Assembly (NCBI RefSeq): GCF_900111125.1
Contig: NZ_FOGE01000033.1
Coordinates: 1-46,260 of the forward strand
Direction of reading: 5' to 3'
Length of the DNA: 46,260 bases
From: Sphingobium sp. YR768
GTDB taxonomy: Bacteria; Pseudomonadota; Alphaproteobacteria; Sphingomonadales; Sphingomonadaceae
This document shows, piece by piece, positions 22,063-31,128 of this stretch. The notes beneath the pieces are model-generated. The model searched no databases. It was not told where the DNA came from and saw only the letters and a list, made by a program, of their open reading frames with translations. How positions within the stretch are numbered: the stretch's first letter is position 1; each line of letters starts with the position of its first letter. Made by a program: the position numbers and the translations under genes.

Positions 22063-23064
22063 TTATCGCCCTTCATGATAGGCGCGATACCAGTTCACGA
22101 ATCGCGGAACGCCCGACTCGATTCCTGTTGTCGGTGCGAAACCAATGTCCTGCGCGATCGCGCTGATGTCGGCGTAGGTCGCGTGCACGTCGCCCGGTTG
22201 CATCGGCTGGAAATCGATATTGGCCTTCATGCCCAGCGCGTCTTCCAGCACCGCGATCAGGTGCATCAGTTCTTCGGGCTGGTTATTGCCGATGTTATAG
22301 AGCCGGTGCGGCGCACGACTGCCCCCGGCCTTCACTGCGCCATCGTCCACCGGCGGGTGATCGAGGCAGCCCAATATGCCGGTCACGATATCGTCGATAT
22401 AGGTGAAGTCGCGCTGCATCCGGCCATGGTTGAAGACCGGGATCGGCTGACCCGCCAAAATCTTCGACGTGAAGATCCACATTGCCATGTCGGGGCGTCC
22501 CCATGGCCCGTAGACGGTGAAAAAGCGCAAGCCCGTCATGGGGATACGGAAGAGATGGGCATAGGTTTCGCTCATCAGTTCATCGGCGCGCTTGGTCGCG
22601 GCATAGAGCGAAACGGGATGGTCGGCGCGATCCTCGACCCGGAAGGGCAGCGTGTCGTTGCCGCCATAGACGGAGGAGGAGGAAGCATAGACCAGATGCC
22701 GCACCCGCCGTTCCCGCGCCAGTTCCAGCATGTTGACATGGCCCGCCAGATTGGAGCGGACATAGGCATGGGGATTGATGAGTGAATAGCGCACCCCGGC
22801 CTGCGCGCCCAGATGCACGATGGATTCGATCACCTGATCGGCCAGGGCCGCCTGCACAGCCTCCAGATCGGCAAAATCCAGTTCGTGGAAGGTGAAGAGC
22901 CGGCCATGCGCCGCCTGCAACCGGGCGATCCGGTCGCGCTTGAGCGACACCGGATAATAATCGTTCATATTGTCGATGCCGACGACGGCATGCCCCTGCG
23001 CCAGCAGACGGTCGGCGACATGCATGCCGATGAACCCGGCCGCGCCGGTGATCAGGATCGTCAT
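22063..23064 (-). CDS. NAD-dependent epimerase (UDP-glucuronate 4-epimerase family)
   Basis: This 333-aa protein is an extended short-chain dehydrogenase: the Rossmann motif TGAAGFIGMHVADRLL (GxxGxxG), catalytic YxxxK (YAATKRADE), SSSSVYGGN and the RDFTYIDDIV signature. The closest pattern is the UDP-glucuronate 4-epimerase group (CapI/LspL), with GIDNMNDYY and PWGRPDMAMW; a GDP-mannose dehydratase is less likely because of these motifs. It would make UDP-galacturonate for surface polysaccharide. It lies near Kdo genes but not in the same operon. Confidence 0.88.
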   Translation of the reverse strand: MTILITGAAGFIGMHVADRLLAQGHAVVGIDNMNDYYPVSLKRDRIARLQAAHGRLFTFHELDFADLEAVQAALADQVIESIVHLGAQAGVRYSLINPHAYVRSNLAGHVNMLELARERRVRHLVYASSSSVYGGNDTLPFRVEDRADHPVSLYAATKRADELMSETYAHLFRIPMTGLRFFTVYGPWGRPDMAMWIFTSKILAGQPIPVFNHGRMQRDFTYIDDIVTGILGCLDHPPVDDGAVKAGGSRAPHRLYNIGNNQPEELMHLIAVLEDALGMKANIDFQPMQPGDVHATYADISAIAQDIGFAPTTGIESGVPRFVNWYRAYHEGR

Positions 23065-23218
23065 GCCATTTTCTCCCTAGTCTGCCAGCGGCCGGATGCC
23101 GCCCGCCCCCGTCTCAAACAATCCGCCATGCAATGTAAAGCCCCGTCCTGCCGCGCGTGCGATATGGATGGGATAGCGACTTAGGCTTTCCCTAATCTTT
23201 ACCGACTATGCGACAGTC

Positions 23219-24349
23219 ATGGACATGGCATCCCATCCTTCACGGCCTGTTGCGCGTTCGCAGGGCGAGGATCAGCGCAGCGACTGGCGCGCGCTGGCGC
23301 TGGACGCGGCGGAAGCCAATGGTTTTTACGCGCCCGACATGCTGGGTGCGGCGATCGACCATCTGCCCGGCGGGCAGGATGTACGCCTGATCGAAGCGCG
23401 GGACGGCGACCTGCTGATCGGCCTGTTGCCGGTGACGATACGCGCGCGCCACGGCCGCCTGCCGATTGGTTGCGTATCCAACTGGATGCACGATCATTGC
23501 TTCTTCGGCGCACCGATGTTGCGCCGGGGGCATGAGGCGGCGGCCTGGCGCGGCTTTCTGGCGGAACTGGACGCGGCGCCCTGGGCATCAGGTTTCCTGC
23601 ATCTGGAAGGGCTGGACGCCGCGGGCGCCAATGCCGCCGCGATCGAGGCGGTCTGCGTCGAACAGCGGCGGGGCCGGCGCGAAATCCACCGCTATGAACG
23701 CGCCATGCTGCGGTCGGACCTCTCCGCCGACGCCTATTGGGAAACGCAGGTGCGTTCCAAGAAGCGTAAGGAATTGCGCCGCCTGCAAAAGCGGCTGGCG
23801 GAACTGGGCGCCGTCGAGACGCGATTGCTGGACGATGGCGCGGACCTTTCCCGCTGGTGCGACGATTTTCTGGCGCTGGAAGCGTCGGGCTGGAAGGGCG
23901 AGAATGGCACGGCGCTGGGCTGCAAGCCGGAGGACGCCGCCTTTTTCCGCAGCGCCTGCACCGCAGCCTTTGCGGCCGGGCGGCTGCATATGCTGCGCAT
24001 CGATCTGGATGGCCGGGCGATCGCCATGCTGGTCAATTTCCGCCATGGCGATGGCGCCTTTTCCTTCAAGATCGCCTTTGACGAGGCGCTGGGCCGCTTT
24101 TCGCCGGGCGTGCTGATCGAAATCGCCAACCTGCATGCGGTGCAGGACGATCCGGCGATCGGCTGGATGGACAGTTGCGCCGCGCCCGACCATCCGATGA
24201 TCGACAGCCTGTGGGCGGAACGGCGCACCATCGTACAATATCGTATAGCGCTGCATGGCAAGGCGCGCGCATGGATGCAGCGCCGCGCCGCCTTTGCCAT
24301 GGCGAACGGCGCCGAAACACTAGCCAGAATGGTGAAAGGACAGCGATGA
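23219..24349 (+). CDS. CelD/BcsL-type GNAT acetyltransferase
   Basis: This 376-aa protein resembles the CelD/BcsL acetyltransferase-like family, which often acts on extracellular polysaccharide. The C-terminal GNAT-like region carries RRLQKRLAELG-, FLALEASGWKG-, and GRFSPGVLIEIANLHAV-type motifs, the last characteristic of the acetyl-CoA fold. There is no signal peptide. It overlaps the following cupin gene by 4 bp, so the two are co-translated; a paralogue lies on the opposite strand at 25193. The substrate is unknown. Confidence 0.75.
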   Translation: MDMASHPSRPVARSQGEDQRSDWRALALDAAEANGFYAPDMLGAAIDHLPGGQDVRLIEARDGDLLIGLLPVTIRARHGRLPIGCVSNWMHDHCFFGAPMLRRGHEAAAWRGFLAELDAAPWASGFLHLEGLDAAGANAAAIEAVCVEQRRGRREIHRYERAMLRSDLSADAYWETQVRSKKRKELRRLQKRLAELGAVETRLLDDGADLSRWCDDFLALEASGWKGENGTALGCKPEDAAFFRSACTAAFAAGRLHMLRIDLDGRAIAMLVNFRHGDGAFSFKIAFDEALGRFSPGVLIEIANLHAVQDDPAIGWMDSCAAPDHPMIDSLWAERRTIVQYRIALHGKARAWMQRRAAFAMANGAETLARMVKGQR

Positions 24350-25215
24350 CCGCGCAGAGCAGCATCGCGCCGGCGAACGGCGCGACATTTTCGGACGCGG
24401 CCCGCGCCGCTTTCGCCGCCGCCTATCCCGACCAGTCGACCCGGCTGAGCCATCAGTTGATCGGCCATGACCTGCTGACGCTGGAGGCGCTGGCGACGCT
24501 GGCGGAGCGGATGCCGGAAACGTCGGTCGAATATAATCTGGGAAAGCTGCCACTGGGCGTGCGGCCGGAAGATACGCCGTCCAACGGCCTGACGCTGGGC
24601 GAAACGATCCGCACGATCGATACGAATGGCAGTTGGGCGGTGCTGAAGAATGTCGAGCGCGATCCGGCCTATGGCGCGCTGCTCGACGCGGCGCTGGCGG
24701 AACTGGAGCCGATCGTCGCGAAGACGACCGGGCCGATGCTGAAGCGGGAAGCCTTCATCTTCCTGTCCTCCCCCGGCAGCGTCACGCCCTTCCACATGGA
24801 CCCGGAGCATAATATCCTGCTCCAGATCATGGGCACCAAGACGATGACGGTCTTCCCTGCCCGCGACGAGCAACTGGTGCCGGCGCAAAAGAGCGAGGAT
24901 TTCCATGCCGGTGGACATCGCAACCTGATCTGGCAGGATGGCTTTCAGGCGCGCGGCACGGCGGTTCTGCTGGAGCCGGGCGACGCCATCCATGTGCCGG
25001 TGAAGGCGCCGCATTTCGTGGAAAACGGCCCGACCGTGTCGGTCAGCCTGTCCGTGACATGGCGGTCGGACCGCAGCGTGGCCGAGGGCGAACTGCACAG
25101 TTTCAACGCCCTGCTGCGCAAGCGCGGCCTGCCGACCGGCGCGGTGAGCGCAGCGCCGGAGAAACAGGGGCTGCGCCGCCTCTTCTATCGCCTCATGCGG
25201 AAGCTGGGCGCCTGA
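24346..25215 (+). CDS. Cupin/JmjC-like oxygenase-fold protein
   Basis: This 289-aa protein has a cupin-8-like core. FHMDPEHNILLQIMGTKTMTVF gives an HxD iron pair, and HVPVKAPHFVENG gives the third ligand His, the 2-His-1-carboxylate pattern of 2-oxoglutarate-dependent dioxygenases. It starts at 24346 in an ATGA overlap with the acetyltransferase, so the two are likely to act together on a polysaccharide or related product. The convergent second acetyltransferase overlaps its 3' end by 23 bp. The substrate is not inferable. Confidence 0.75.
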   Translation: MTAQSSIAPANGATFSDAARAAFAAAYPDQSTRLSHQLIGHDLLTLEALATLAERMPETSVEYNLGKLPLGVRPEDTPSNGLTLGETIRTIDTNGSWAVLKNVERDPAYGALLDAALAELEPIVAKTTGPMLKREAFIFLSSPGSVTPFHMDPEHNILLQIMGTKTMTVFPARDEQLVPAQKSEDFHAGGHRNLIWQDGFQARGTAVLLEPGDAIHVPVKAPHFVENGPTVSVSLSVTWRSDRSVAEGELHSFNALLRKRGLPTGAVSAAPEKQGLRRLFYRLMRKLGA

Positions 25216-26260
25216 GCAAGCGGCGCAACAGCGCTTCGGCTTCGAGGCGCGGGGTGAAACGTTCGAGCAACCACCATTCGAGAGATTCTTCGCAGGTGGA
25301 GAGGCTCTGCTTGTAGCGATCCTTGCCCGCCAGCAGGGAATAGCGGGTGAGGCCGCGCACAGCATAATGGCCGACGGCGGCGGCGTGACAGAGCAGGCCG
25401 GGCTTGTCCTTGCCAGTGCGCGGTTCGGCAAAGGCGGACTGATAGTTCATCGCCACGCCACCTTGCACGAAATTGACCAGCAGGCCGACCGGCCCGCCAG
25501 CATCGGTGAAGCGTAGCAATTCCACCGTGCCTTCGGGCAGACCGCGCGCGGCGATGGTCGCGACGAAATCGCGGAAGGTCGCGCTGTCCCAGGCATTGTC
25601 GGCATGGCGGCCGCTGTTGAGCGCGGCCATCTCGTCCAGCCAGGGCGCGATATCGTCCGGCGTGGCGATGGCGATATCGGGCAGCGGGCCGCCATGATCC
25701 TTCATCGCGCGGCGAATCTGGCTGCGGCTATTGGCGCTGAGCAGCGAGAGATAATCGCCATCGGCCGCGCGCACCGCGTCGAGATCGACCTGATAGACGG
25801 GCGAGACGTCGACGCGGGTCTTGCGGCGGGCGGGGATGCCGGTGAGCGGGGAGTACGGCGCGATGCCGCTGAGGCGCAGCGCGCGCCAGTCGCGGCGACG
25901 GGCCAGCGCGGCAAGGGCGGCGGCGATCGCTTCCTCTTCCCTGCCCGCCTCGATCAGCAGGCCATTATATTCGACATAGGGGCGATCGGCATCGCCATCG
26001 CCCGACTGGTTGAGGCTGAGCGTCGCGATCCCCCCCAGCAGGCGCGACTGCATCGCATGGCCGACCAGCGCCAGCGCGATATCCCGGCCCGCTTCATCGG
26101 TGACCGCTAGCAGTTCGGGGCGAATGGGATAGCTGTCCAGCCAGGATCCCACCCAGGTCCAGCGCAGGAAGAAGGAGGCATCCGACCGCGCCTCCAGCGC
26201 CTGCCAACGCTGCGCCAATAGGGCCCGGTCGGGCAGCGAGAAGGTCGCGGAACATGCCAT
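25193..26260 (-). CDS. Second CelD/BcsL-type GNAT acetyltransferase
   Basis: This 355-aa protein is of the same general family as the 23219 gene: SRSQIRRAMKDHG for the helical segment, GLLVNFVQGGVAMNYQSAF in the GNAT core and PGLLCHAAAVGHYAVRGL before the end. It faces the cupin gene tail-to-tail with a 23-bp overlap, so the two transcripts are convergent. Presence of two such enzymes around one cupin suggests a shared modification function, but the link is inference. Confidence 0.75.
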   Translation of the reverse strand: MACSATFSLPDRALLAQRWQALEARSDASFFLRWTWVGSWLDSYPIRPELLAVTDEAGRDIALALVGHAMQSRLLGGIATLSLNQSGDGDADRPYVEYNGLLIEAGREEEAIAAALAALARRRDWRALRLSGIAPYSPLTGIPARRKTRVDVSPVYQVDLDAVRAADGDYLSLLSANSRSQIRRAMKDHGGPLPDIAIATPDDIAPWLDEMAALNSGRHADNAWDSATFRDFVATIAARGLPEGTVELLRFTDAGGPVGLLVNFVQGGVAMNYQSAFAEPRTGKDKPGLLCHAAAVGHYAVRGLTRYSLLAGKDRYKQSLSTCEESLEWWLLERFTPRLEAEALLRRLLRRPASA

Positions 26261-26321
26261 CGCGCCCCTTGTGGCAGAGCGTCGGGCGGGGTCAAGCGGA
26301 TCGGTAGAACCACCCCATCCT

Positions 26322-26402
26322 CCGTTCGCCCTGAGCTTGTCGAAGGGCTGCTCTTTTTAGAAAAGGACGGGGCTTCGACAGGCTCAGCCCGAACGGTTCT
26401 GA
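26322..26402. repeat. REP-like palindrome (CCGTTCGCCCTGAGCTTGTCGAAGGGC)
   Basis: Left arm CCGTTCGCCCTGAGCTTGTC and right arm GACAGGCTCAGCCCGAACGG enclose GAAGGGCTGC...GGGGCTTC. It is nearly identical to the copy at 28727-28806; both are intergenic. This palindromic type is dispersed widely in sphingomonads. Confidence 0.85.
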
Positions 26403-26445
26403 TGTTGGAGGCACACTCCGACGGTGCGTCCGTATATCCGTTGAA

Positions 26446-26802
26446 TCACCGCATAATACGCCGCGCCGGATCGACCGTGCCGTCGGCGCGGACGCCGGCC
26501 TTTGCGAGATCGCGGCCGATCTTCCCGGTCAGGAAGCGCTGCCACATCACGAAATCAGCGCGCAGCGACCAGAGCGGATGGCGGAAGGTGGCGGGGCGAT
26601 TATGCTCGATCAGGCCATGCCCGGCCCAGGCGAAGCCATAGCCCGCTACCGGCAGTGCGATCGCCATCCACCACTGTCCAATGAAGGGCGCGCTCGCCAG
26701 CAGGCCGACGACCAGACTGGTGCCCGCATAATGGAGCGCGCGCGTGCCGGGACGCGCATGTTCCTGCAAATAATAAGGCCAGAAATCACGAAAGCGCTTC
26801 AT
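26446..26802 (-). CDS. DUF962 (Mpo1-like) membrane protein
   Basis: This 118-aa protein has the DUF962 signature: an N-terminal HYAGT motif, two membrane segments (about 29-43 and 47-63), then GHGLIEHNRPATFRHPLWSL with the conserved His residues. The yeast member Mpo1 is an iron-dependent 2-hydroxy-fatty-acid dioxygenase; the bacterial role is not established. Sphingomonads make 2-hydroxy-fatty-acid sphingolipids, so a lipid role is a reasonable guess. It is single-gene, with a repeat on one side. Confidence 0.85.
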   Translation of the reverse strand: MKRFRDFWPYYLQEHARPGTRALHYAGTSLVVGLLASAPFIGQWWMAIALPVAGYGFAWAGHGLIEHNRPATFRHPLWSLRADFVMWQRFLTGKIGRDLAKAGVRADGTVDPARRIMR

Positions 26803-26854
26803 GCTGCTCAGACTATCCTCTCGGGCGCGATTCTATCGAATCGCTTGATCCACG

Positions 26855-27910
26855 TTAAGCATTATGCGCCCGGCCGTGCGCCCTGTCCGGGGCGTAGAGG
26901 AAATAATCATAAGCGGCGCGCGAGGCTTCCGCGATGATGCGGTCGCGCGAGACATGGCCCTTGCTGTCCTTCATGACGAAGACGACCATAGCGATACGGC
27001 GCCCATCCGGCAGGCGCACGATGCCGACATCATTGCCGACACCGTTCAGCGATCCGGTCTTGTGCGCGACGGCGGTGCCGGGCGGCAGCATGCCCTTAAT
27101 CCGCGCCTTGCCGGTTTCGCAATGGGCCATGATGGTGAAGAAGCGCTGGGTGCTGGCGGCCGACATGGCCCGCCCTTCCTCATAGGCGGTCATGAGGTCG
27201 AGCATCGCGGTCGGCGTGGACGTATCTTCCGGCTCGATCGAGAAGGCGAGGTTGGGCAGGTCGCGGATATCGCGCACCGCGATTTGCGGGTCGGCGCGGC
27301 GGGCGGCTTCGGCATTCTGGCGGAAGCTGCCCGATTGCGGATGGATGCCCATGGCGCGGTAGAGAAGATGCGCGGTATCGCTGTCGACGCGCAGGCCGGT
27401 GACGCCCAGCTTGGTGACGAAAGCGGTGATCGCCGTCGGTCCGCCCGCGCGCGCGACCAGAACGTCGGTCGCATTATTGTCGCTCTTTTGCAGCATCAGT
27501 TCCAGCAACCGGTCGACCGACAGGCTGGCGCCGGGGCGCGAGAACATCCAGGCGATGCCGCCTTCGCTGGCCAGCGCAGGATCGAGCACCAGCTTGTCGT
27601 CCAGGCGCAGGTCGCCCGCATCGATCAGGGAAAAGATGCGCCCGGCCACCGCAACCTTATAGGCGCTGGCCATGGGGAAAAGCGTGTCGCCATTAAAGGC
27701 CTGCGTCTCGCCGGTCTGGAGATCGCGCACGGCGATACCGACCGTGCCGTCCGACAGGGCCGCGAAACGGGTAAATTCGGCGAGCAGCTTGGCCTCCGCG
27801 CTCTGCTGAAGCAGCGGCTTGGGCGGCGGTCCGAAGGCATCGGCGCTGGGCAAGGGGGCCAGGAACAGGCCAAGGGCGGCGAGGAACGACAGCGAACGGG
27901 GAAGCGACAT
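26855..27910 (-). CDS. Class A beta-lactamase-like serine hydrolase
   Basis: This 351-aa secreted protein (signal peptide 1-25) has S82-x-x-K85 (SAYK), S143-D144-N145 and K284-T285-G286, the three active-site elements of class A beta-lactamases and PBPs. The E166-x-x-L-N element, general base of true class A enzymes, is not visible in the expected place: the region before DTSTPTAM (229-236) has no ExxLN. The enzyme may therefore be a PBP- or esterase-like hydrolase rather than an active beta-lactamase, though the loop could be shifted. It is monocistronic; its divergent neighbour is ung. Confidence 0.8.
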   Translation of the reverse strand: MSLPRSLSFLAALGLFLAPLPSADAFGPPPKPLLQQSAEAKLLAEFTRFAALSDGTVGIAVRDLQTGETQAFNGDTLFPMASAYKVAVAGRIFSLIDAGDLRLDDKLVLDPALASEGGIAWMFSRPGASLSVDRLLELMLQKSDNNATDVLVARAGGPTAITAFVTKLGVTGLRVDSDTAHLLYRAMGIHPQSGSFRQNAEAARRADPQIAVRDIRDLPNLAFSIEPEDTSTPTAMLDLMTAYEEGRAMSAASTQRFFTIMAHCETGKARIKGMLPPGTAVAHKTGSLNGVGNDVGIVRLPDGRRIAMVVFVMKDSKGHVSRDRIIAEASRAAYDYFLYAPDRAHGRAHNA

Positions 27911-28005
27911 GGCTCCTAGTCGCGGATCGCGGCGGGGTAGGCAAGACCATTAACCGCATATGGGCGCGTTGACAGGGCTTTGCGGCGCAGGTCATGCAGG
28001 GCGCC

Positions 28006-28695
28006 ATGACCGAGACGATCAAGCTGCACGAAAGCTGGCGCGCGCCGCTGGCGGAGCAATTCGCCGCGCCGCATATGCAGGCGCTGAAATCCTTCCTCCA
28101 GGCGGAGAAGGCGGCGGGCAAGCGCATCTTCCCCAAGGGCAGCGAATATTTCCGCGCGCTGGACCTGACGCCGCTGGATCAGGTGAAGGCGGTGATATTG
28201 GGGCAGGACCCCTATCATGGCGAGGGGCAGGCGCATGGCCTGTGTTTTTCGGTGCAGCCGGGCGTGCGGACGCCGCCGTCGCTGGTCAATATCTACAAGG
28301 AAATGCAGGCCGATCTGGGCATCGAACGGGCCAGCCACGGCTTTCTGGAACATTGGGCGAAACAGGGCGTGCTGCTCCTCAACAGCGTGCTGACGGTGGA
28401 AATGGGTCGCGCCGCCTCCCATCAGGGCAAAGGCTGGGAGTTATTCACCGATGCGGTGATCCGGCTGGTCGCGCAGAAGGAGGAGCCGGTTGTCTTCCTG
28501 CTCTGGGGCGCCTATGCGCAGCGCAAGGCGGCGTTCGTGGACCAGAGCCGCCATCTGGTGATCAAATCCGCCCACCCTTCCCCCCTTTCGGCGCATAACG
28601 GCTTTCTGGGATCGCGGCCCTTTTCCAAGGCGAACGCATTTCTGGAAGCGAAAGGCCGCGGCGCGATCGACTGGGCGCTGCCGGCGCTGGGCTAG
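28006..28695 (+). CDS. ung: Uracil-DNA glycosylase
   Basis: This 229-aa enzyme removes uracil from DNA to start base-excision repair. It has the family-1 water-activating motif GQDPYHG, the SLVNIYKEM segment, VLLLNSVLTVE and the DNA-intercalation HPSPLSAHNGFLGSRPFSKAN loop. The length is normal. The ATG at 28006 (MTETIKLHESW) is preferred; 27994 (MQGAM...) is in frame and possible. It is divergent from the serine hydrolase. Confidence 0.96.
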   Translation: MTETIKLHESWRAPLAEQFAAPHMQALKSFLQAEKAAGKRIFPKGSEYFRALDLTPLDQVKAVILGQDPYHGEGQAHGLCFSVQPGVRTPPSLVNIYKEMQADLGIERASHGFLEHWAKQGVLLLNSVLTVEMGRAASHQGKGWELFTDAVIRLVAQKEEPVVFLLWGAYAQRKAAFVDQSRHLVIKSAHPSPLSAHNGFLGSRPFSKANAFLEAKGRGAIDWALPALG

Positions 28696-28726
28696 GGCAT
28701 TAGCACCAAAATCGGGATCACTTACC

Positions 28727-28806
28727 ATATCCGTTCGCCCTGAGCCTGTCGAAGGGCTGCACTTCTTTAAGAATAAGGCAGGGCTTCGACAGGCTCAGCC
28801 CGAACG
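28727..28806. repeat. REP-like palindrome, second copy
   Basis: CCGTTCGCCCTGAGCCTGTCGAAGGGC and GGGCTTCGACAGGCTCAGCCCGAACGG pair around a short AT-rich loop (ACTTCTTTAAGAATAAG). It matches the 26322-26402 copy with few differences and follows ung, so it may also act as its terminator. Confidence 0.85.
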
Positions 28807-28941
28807 GGTCTTTTCAAGGCCCGACACTTTCAGAGCCGCTCTTTAGCTGAACGGGGCATAACAGCGCGGTTCAGGAATATATCATTCGGGACGTGCGATA
28901 TCCGGACCGTAGTCAAAGAGATCAGGTCTGAGGAGAAGCAC

Positions 28942-29292
28942 ATGATCATTCGTAAAGCCATTATGGCCACCGCCCTTGCCGCAGCTTCGCTGACGGCCGT
29001 GATCCCGTCGGCATCCTATGCCCGCGATCATGATCGTCGCGGCTATCATCGCGAGTATCGCGGGGATCATTATCGGGGCGATCGCTATGCCGACCGCCGT
29101 GGCTATCGCGACGATCGCGGTTATCGCTGCCGCAAGTCGGGCGGCACCACCGGCCTGCTGCTGGGCGGCGTCGCCGGGGCCTTGCTGGGCCGGGCCGTCG
29201 ATACGCGCGGCGACCGCGCGCCGGGCACGATCATCGGCGCAGGCGCGGGTGCGCTGGCCGGCCGGGCGATCGATCGCAATTCGAGCTGCTAA
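28942..29292 (+). CDS. Secreted glycine-zipper 2TM-domain protein
   Basis: This 116-aa protein has a signal peptide (1-27, ending ASYAR), a charged repeat region rich in Arg, Tyr, Asp and Gly (HREYRGDHYRGDRYADRRG), then a glycine-zipper helix pair (TTGLLLGGVAGALLGRAVD and GTIIGAGAGALAGRAID), the 'Gly_zipper_2TM' arrangement of outer-membrane-associated lipoprotein-like proteins. It is monocistronic and followed directly by a terminator. The function is unknown. Confidence 0.8.
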   Translation: MIIRKAIMATALAAASLTAVIPSASYARDHDRRGYHREYRGDHYRGDRYADRRGYRDDRGYRCRKSGGTTGLLLGGVAGALLGRAVDTRGDRAPGTIIGAGAGALAGRAIDRNSSC

Positions 29293-29300
29293 AAAAAGAA

Positions 29301-29335
29301 ATGGCGCGGCGGACATGGTCCCCGCGCCATTTTTC
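29301..29335 (+). terminator. Rho-independent terminator after the glycine-zipper gene
   Basis: The 9-bp stem ATGGCGCGG / CCGCGCCAT (29301-29309 and 29322-29330) is followed by TTTTCT. It may also serve the convergent rpoZ gene, whose stop lies downstream at 29410. Confidence 0.8.
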
Positions 29336-29409
29336 TATCCTAGAAAGGTCGAGGCCCGGTCCCGCTTGCGCAGGCCGGGCCTCTTTCCCTCTCCAAACTC
29401 GTAGAGCGA

Positions 29410-29754
29410 TCAGCCGTCGTAATCGCCGCCGATATTCTGGTTGCGCGGCGGCGCAGCCGCGGTCAGGCGCAGAGCCTCCGCCGACTGGGCGATCGAACCG
29501 ATTTCGTCCGGCGTATCATCATCGTCGATCTGCACCTTTTGCAGCGACGCAATGACCGAATCATGAAGATCGTCGGGCAATATGGTTTCTTCGGCGATTT
29601 CGCGCAGGGCGACGACCGGATTCTTGTCCCGGTCGCGGTCGAGCGTCAGCTCGGCGCCGCCGGAAATTTCCCGCGCGCGCTGGGCGGCGAGCAGGACGAG
29701 GTCAAAACGGTTGGTAACCTTGTCGACGCAATCTTCGACGGTGACGCGGGCCAA
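29410..29754 (-). CDS. rpoZ: RNA polymerase omega subunit
   Basis: This 114-aa protein has the N-terminal core of RpoZ: MARVTVEDCVDKVTNRFDLV, LAAQRAREISGG and the KNPVVALREIAE segment, which binds the beta' subunit. The tail beyond about residue 75 is acidic and variable, normal for alphaproteobacteria. Omega aids assembly of RNA polymerase and, in proteobacteria, ppGpp response. The neighbours are unrelated. Confidence 0.95.
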   Translation of the reverse strand: MARVTVEDCVDKVTNRFDLVLLAAQRAREISGGAELTLDRDRDKNPVVALREIAEETILPDDLHDSVIASLQKVQIDDDDTPDEIGSIAQSAEALRLTAAAPPRNQNIGGDYDG

Positions 29755-29843
29755 ACAGGGCCTCCTGCAAAAACGGAAGGAAAGTCGTGAACCCGCCGGT
29801 TAGCAGCGCTGGCATAAAGAGTCAATGAAAAGGCCATAAAGCC

Positions 29844-31094
29844 ATGGCGCACCCCGCCCAAAAGCGGCATGAGAGGGGCATGGCGACCATCCAGCCCGCC
29901 CCCGCTCCTGTCGCACCCGGTGCGAGTGCGGACGATATTCATGCCGTTCTGCATGGCAACAGCCTGCGCCTGATCACGGACGGACCGGCGATACGGGACG
30001 CGCTGGTCGCGCTGATCGAGGGCGCGCGGCACAGCCTGAAACTCTATTATTATATCTTCGCGGGTGATGGCAGCGGGACGTTGGTGCGTGATGCGCTGAT
30101 CGCGGCACGGGCGCGTGGGGTTGCCGTGACGCTGATGGTCGACGGCTTCGGATCGTCGCACACGCCCGACAGCTTCTTTGCGCCACTGATCGAGGCGGGT
30201 GCGCATTTCGCCCGCTTCGGCACGCGGCGATCGACCCGTTATCTGATCCGCAATCACCAGAAGATGGCCATTGCCGACGAGACGCGAATGCTGATGGGCG
30301 GCTTCAATGTCGAGGATGGCTATTTCGGCATTCCGACCGACGATTGCTGGCGCGACATCGGCCTGTTCGTCGAAGGCGATCAGGTCGAAGCGATGGTCCG
30401 CTGGTATGGCCAGCTATGGCGATGGGTGGCGACGAAGAAGCAGCGGTTTCGCACGCTGCGTCGCATGGTGCGGCAATGGCACCCTGACTTGCACCATGAT
30501 CCGGACGAGCCGTTCCGCTGGCTGATCGGCGGGCCAACCCGGCGCCTGAGCCCCTGGGCGCAGGTGGTGAAACATGATCTGGAACATGCCGGGCGGGTCG
30601 ACATGATCGCCGCCTATTTCTCACCCGGACGCGGCATGTTGAAGCGGATCGCGCGGGCGGCGAGGCGCAAGGGCGCGCGCATCATCCTGCCTGCGCGGTC
30701 GGATAATGGCGCAACGGTCGCGGCGGCGCGCCTTCTCTATGGGCCGCTGCTGCGGCGCGGGGTCGAGATTTACGAATATCAGCCGTGCAAGCTGCACATG
30801 AAGCTGATCGTCATCGATGACGCGGTGTTCATCGGATCGGCCAATTTCGACATGCGCAGCCTGTTCCTGAATCTGGAAGTGATGCTGCGGGTGGAGGACC
30901 GGGATTTCGCGGCCGCCATGCGCGCCTTCATCACGCAGGAGGCAGGGCAGAGCCGCGCGATCAGCCTGGCGGAGCATCGGGCCAGCCGCACCTTCCTGAC
31001 CTTGCTGAAGCAGGGGATCAGCTATCTGCTGGTCGGCGTGCTGGACTATACGGTGACGCGGCGGCTGAATTTCCGCGATCCGGATGCGGACTGA
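29844..31094 (+). CDS. Phospholipase D/cardiolipin synthase-like protein
   Basis: This 416-aa protein has two PLD HKD motifs: NHQKMAIADETRMLMGGFN (H138-x-K140) and KLHMKLIVIDDAVFIGSANFD (near residue 317). These catalyse phosphatidyl transfer, and bacterial homologues of this type (ClsA/ClsB-like) make cardiolipin. Unlike ClsA, there is no N-terminal pair of membrane helices, so the ClsB-type is the nearer guess. The start at 29844 could instead be the internal ATG at 29880. It is convergent with the secreted protein at 31129. Confidence 0.82.
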   Translation: MAHPAQKRHERGMATIQPAPAPVAPGASADDIHAVLHGNSLRLITDGPAIRDALVALIEGARHSLKLYYYIFAGDGSGTLVRDALIAARARGVAVTLMVDGFGSSHTPDSFFAPLIEAGAHFARFGTRRSTRYLIRNHQKMAIADETRMLMGGFNVEDGYFGIPTDDCWRDIGLFVEGDQVEAMVRWYGQLWRWVATKKQRFRTLRRMVRQWHPDLHHDPDEPFRWLIGGPTRRLSPWAQVVKHDLEHAGRVDMIAAYFSPGRGMLKRIARAARRKGARIILPARSDNGATVAAARLLYGPLLRRGVEIYEYQPCKLHMKLIVIDDAVFIGSANFDMRSLFLNLEVMLRVEDRDFAAAMRAFITQEAGQSRAISLAEHRASRTFLTLLKQGISYLLVGVLDYTVTRRLNFRDPDAD

Positions 31095-31128
31095 GGGGGA
31101 AGCAGCCCTCTCCCTCAGTCAAACCAGA

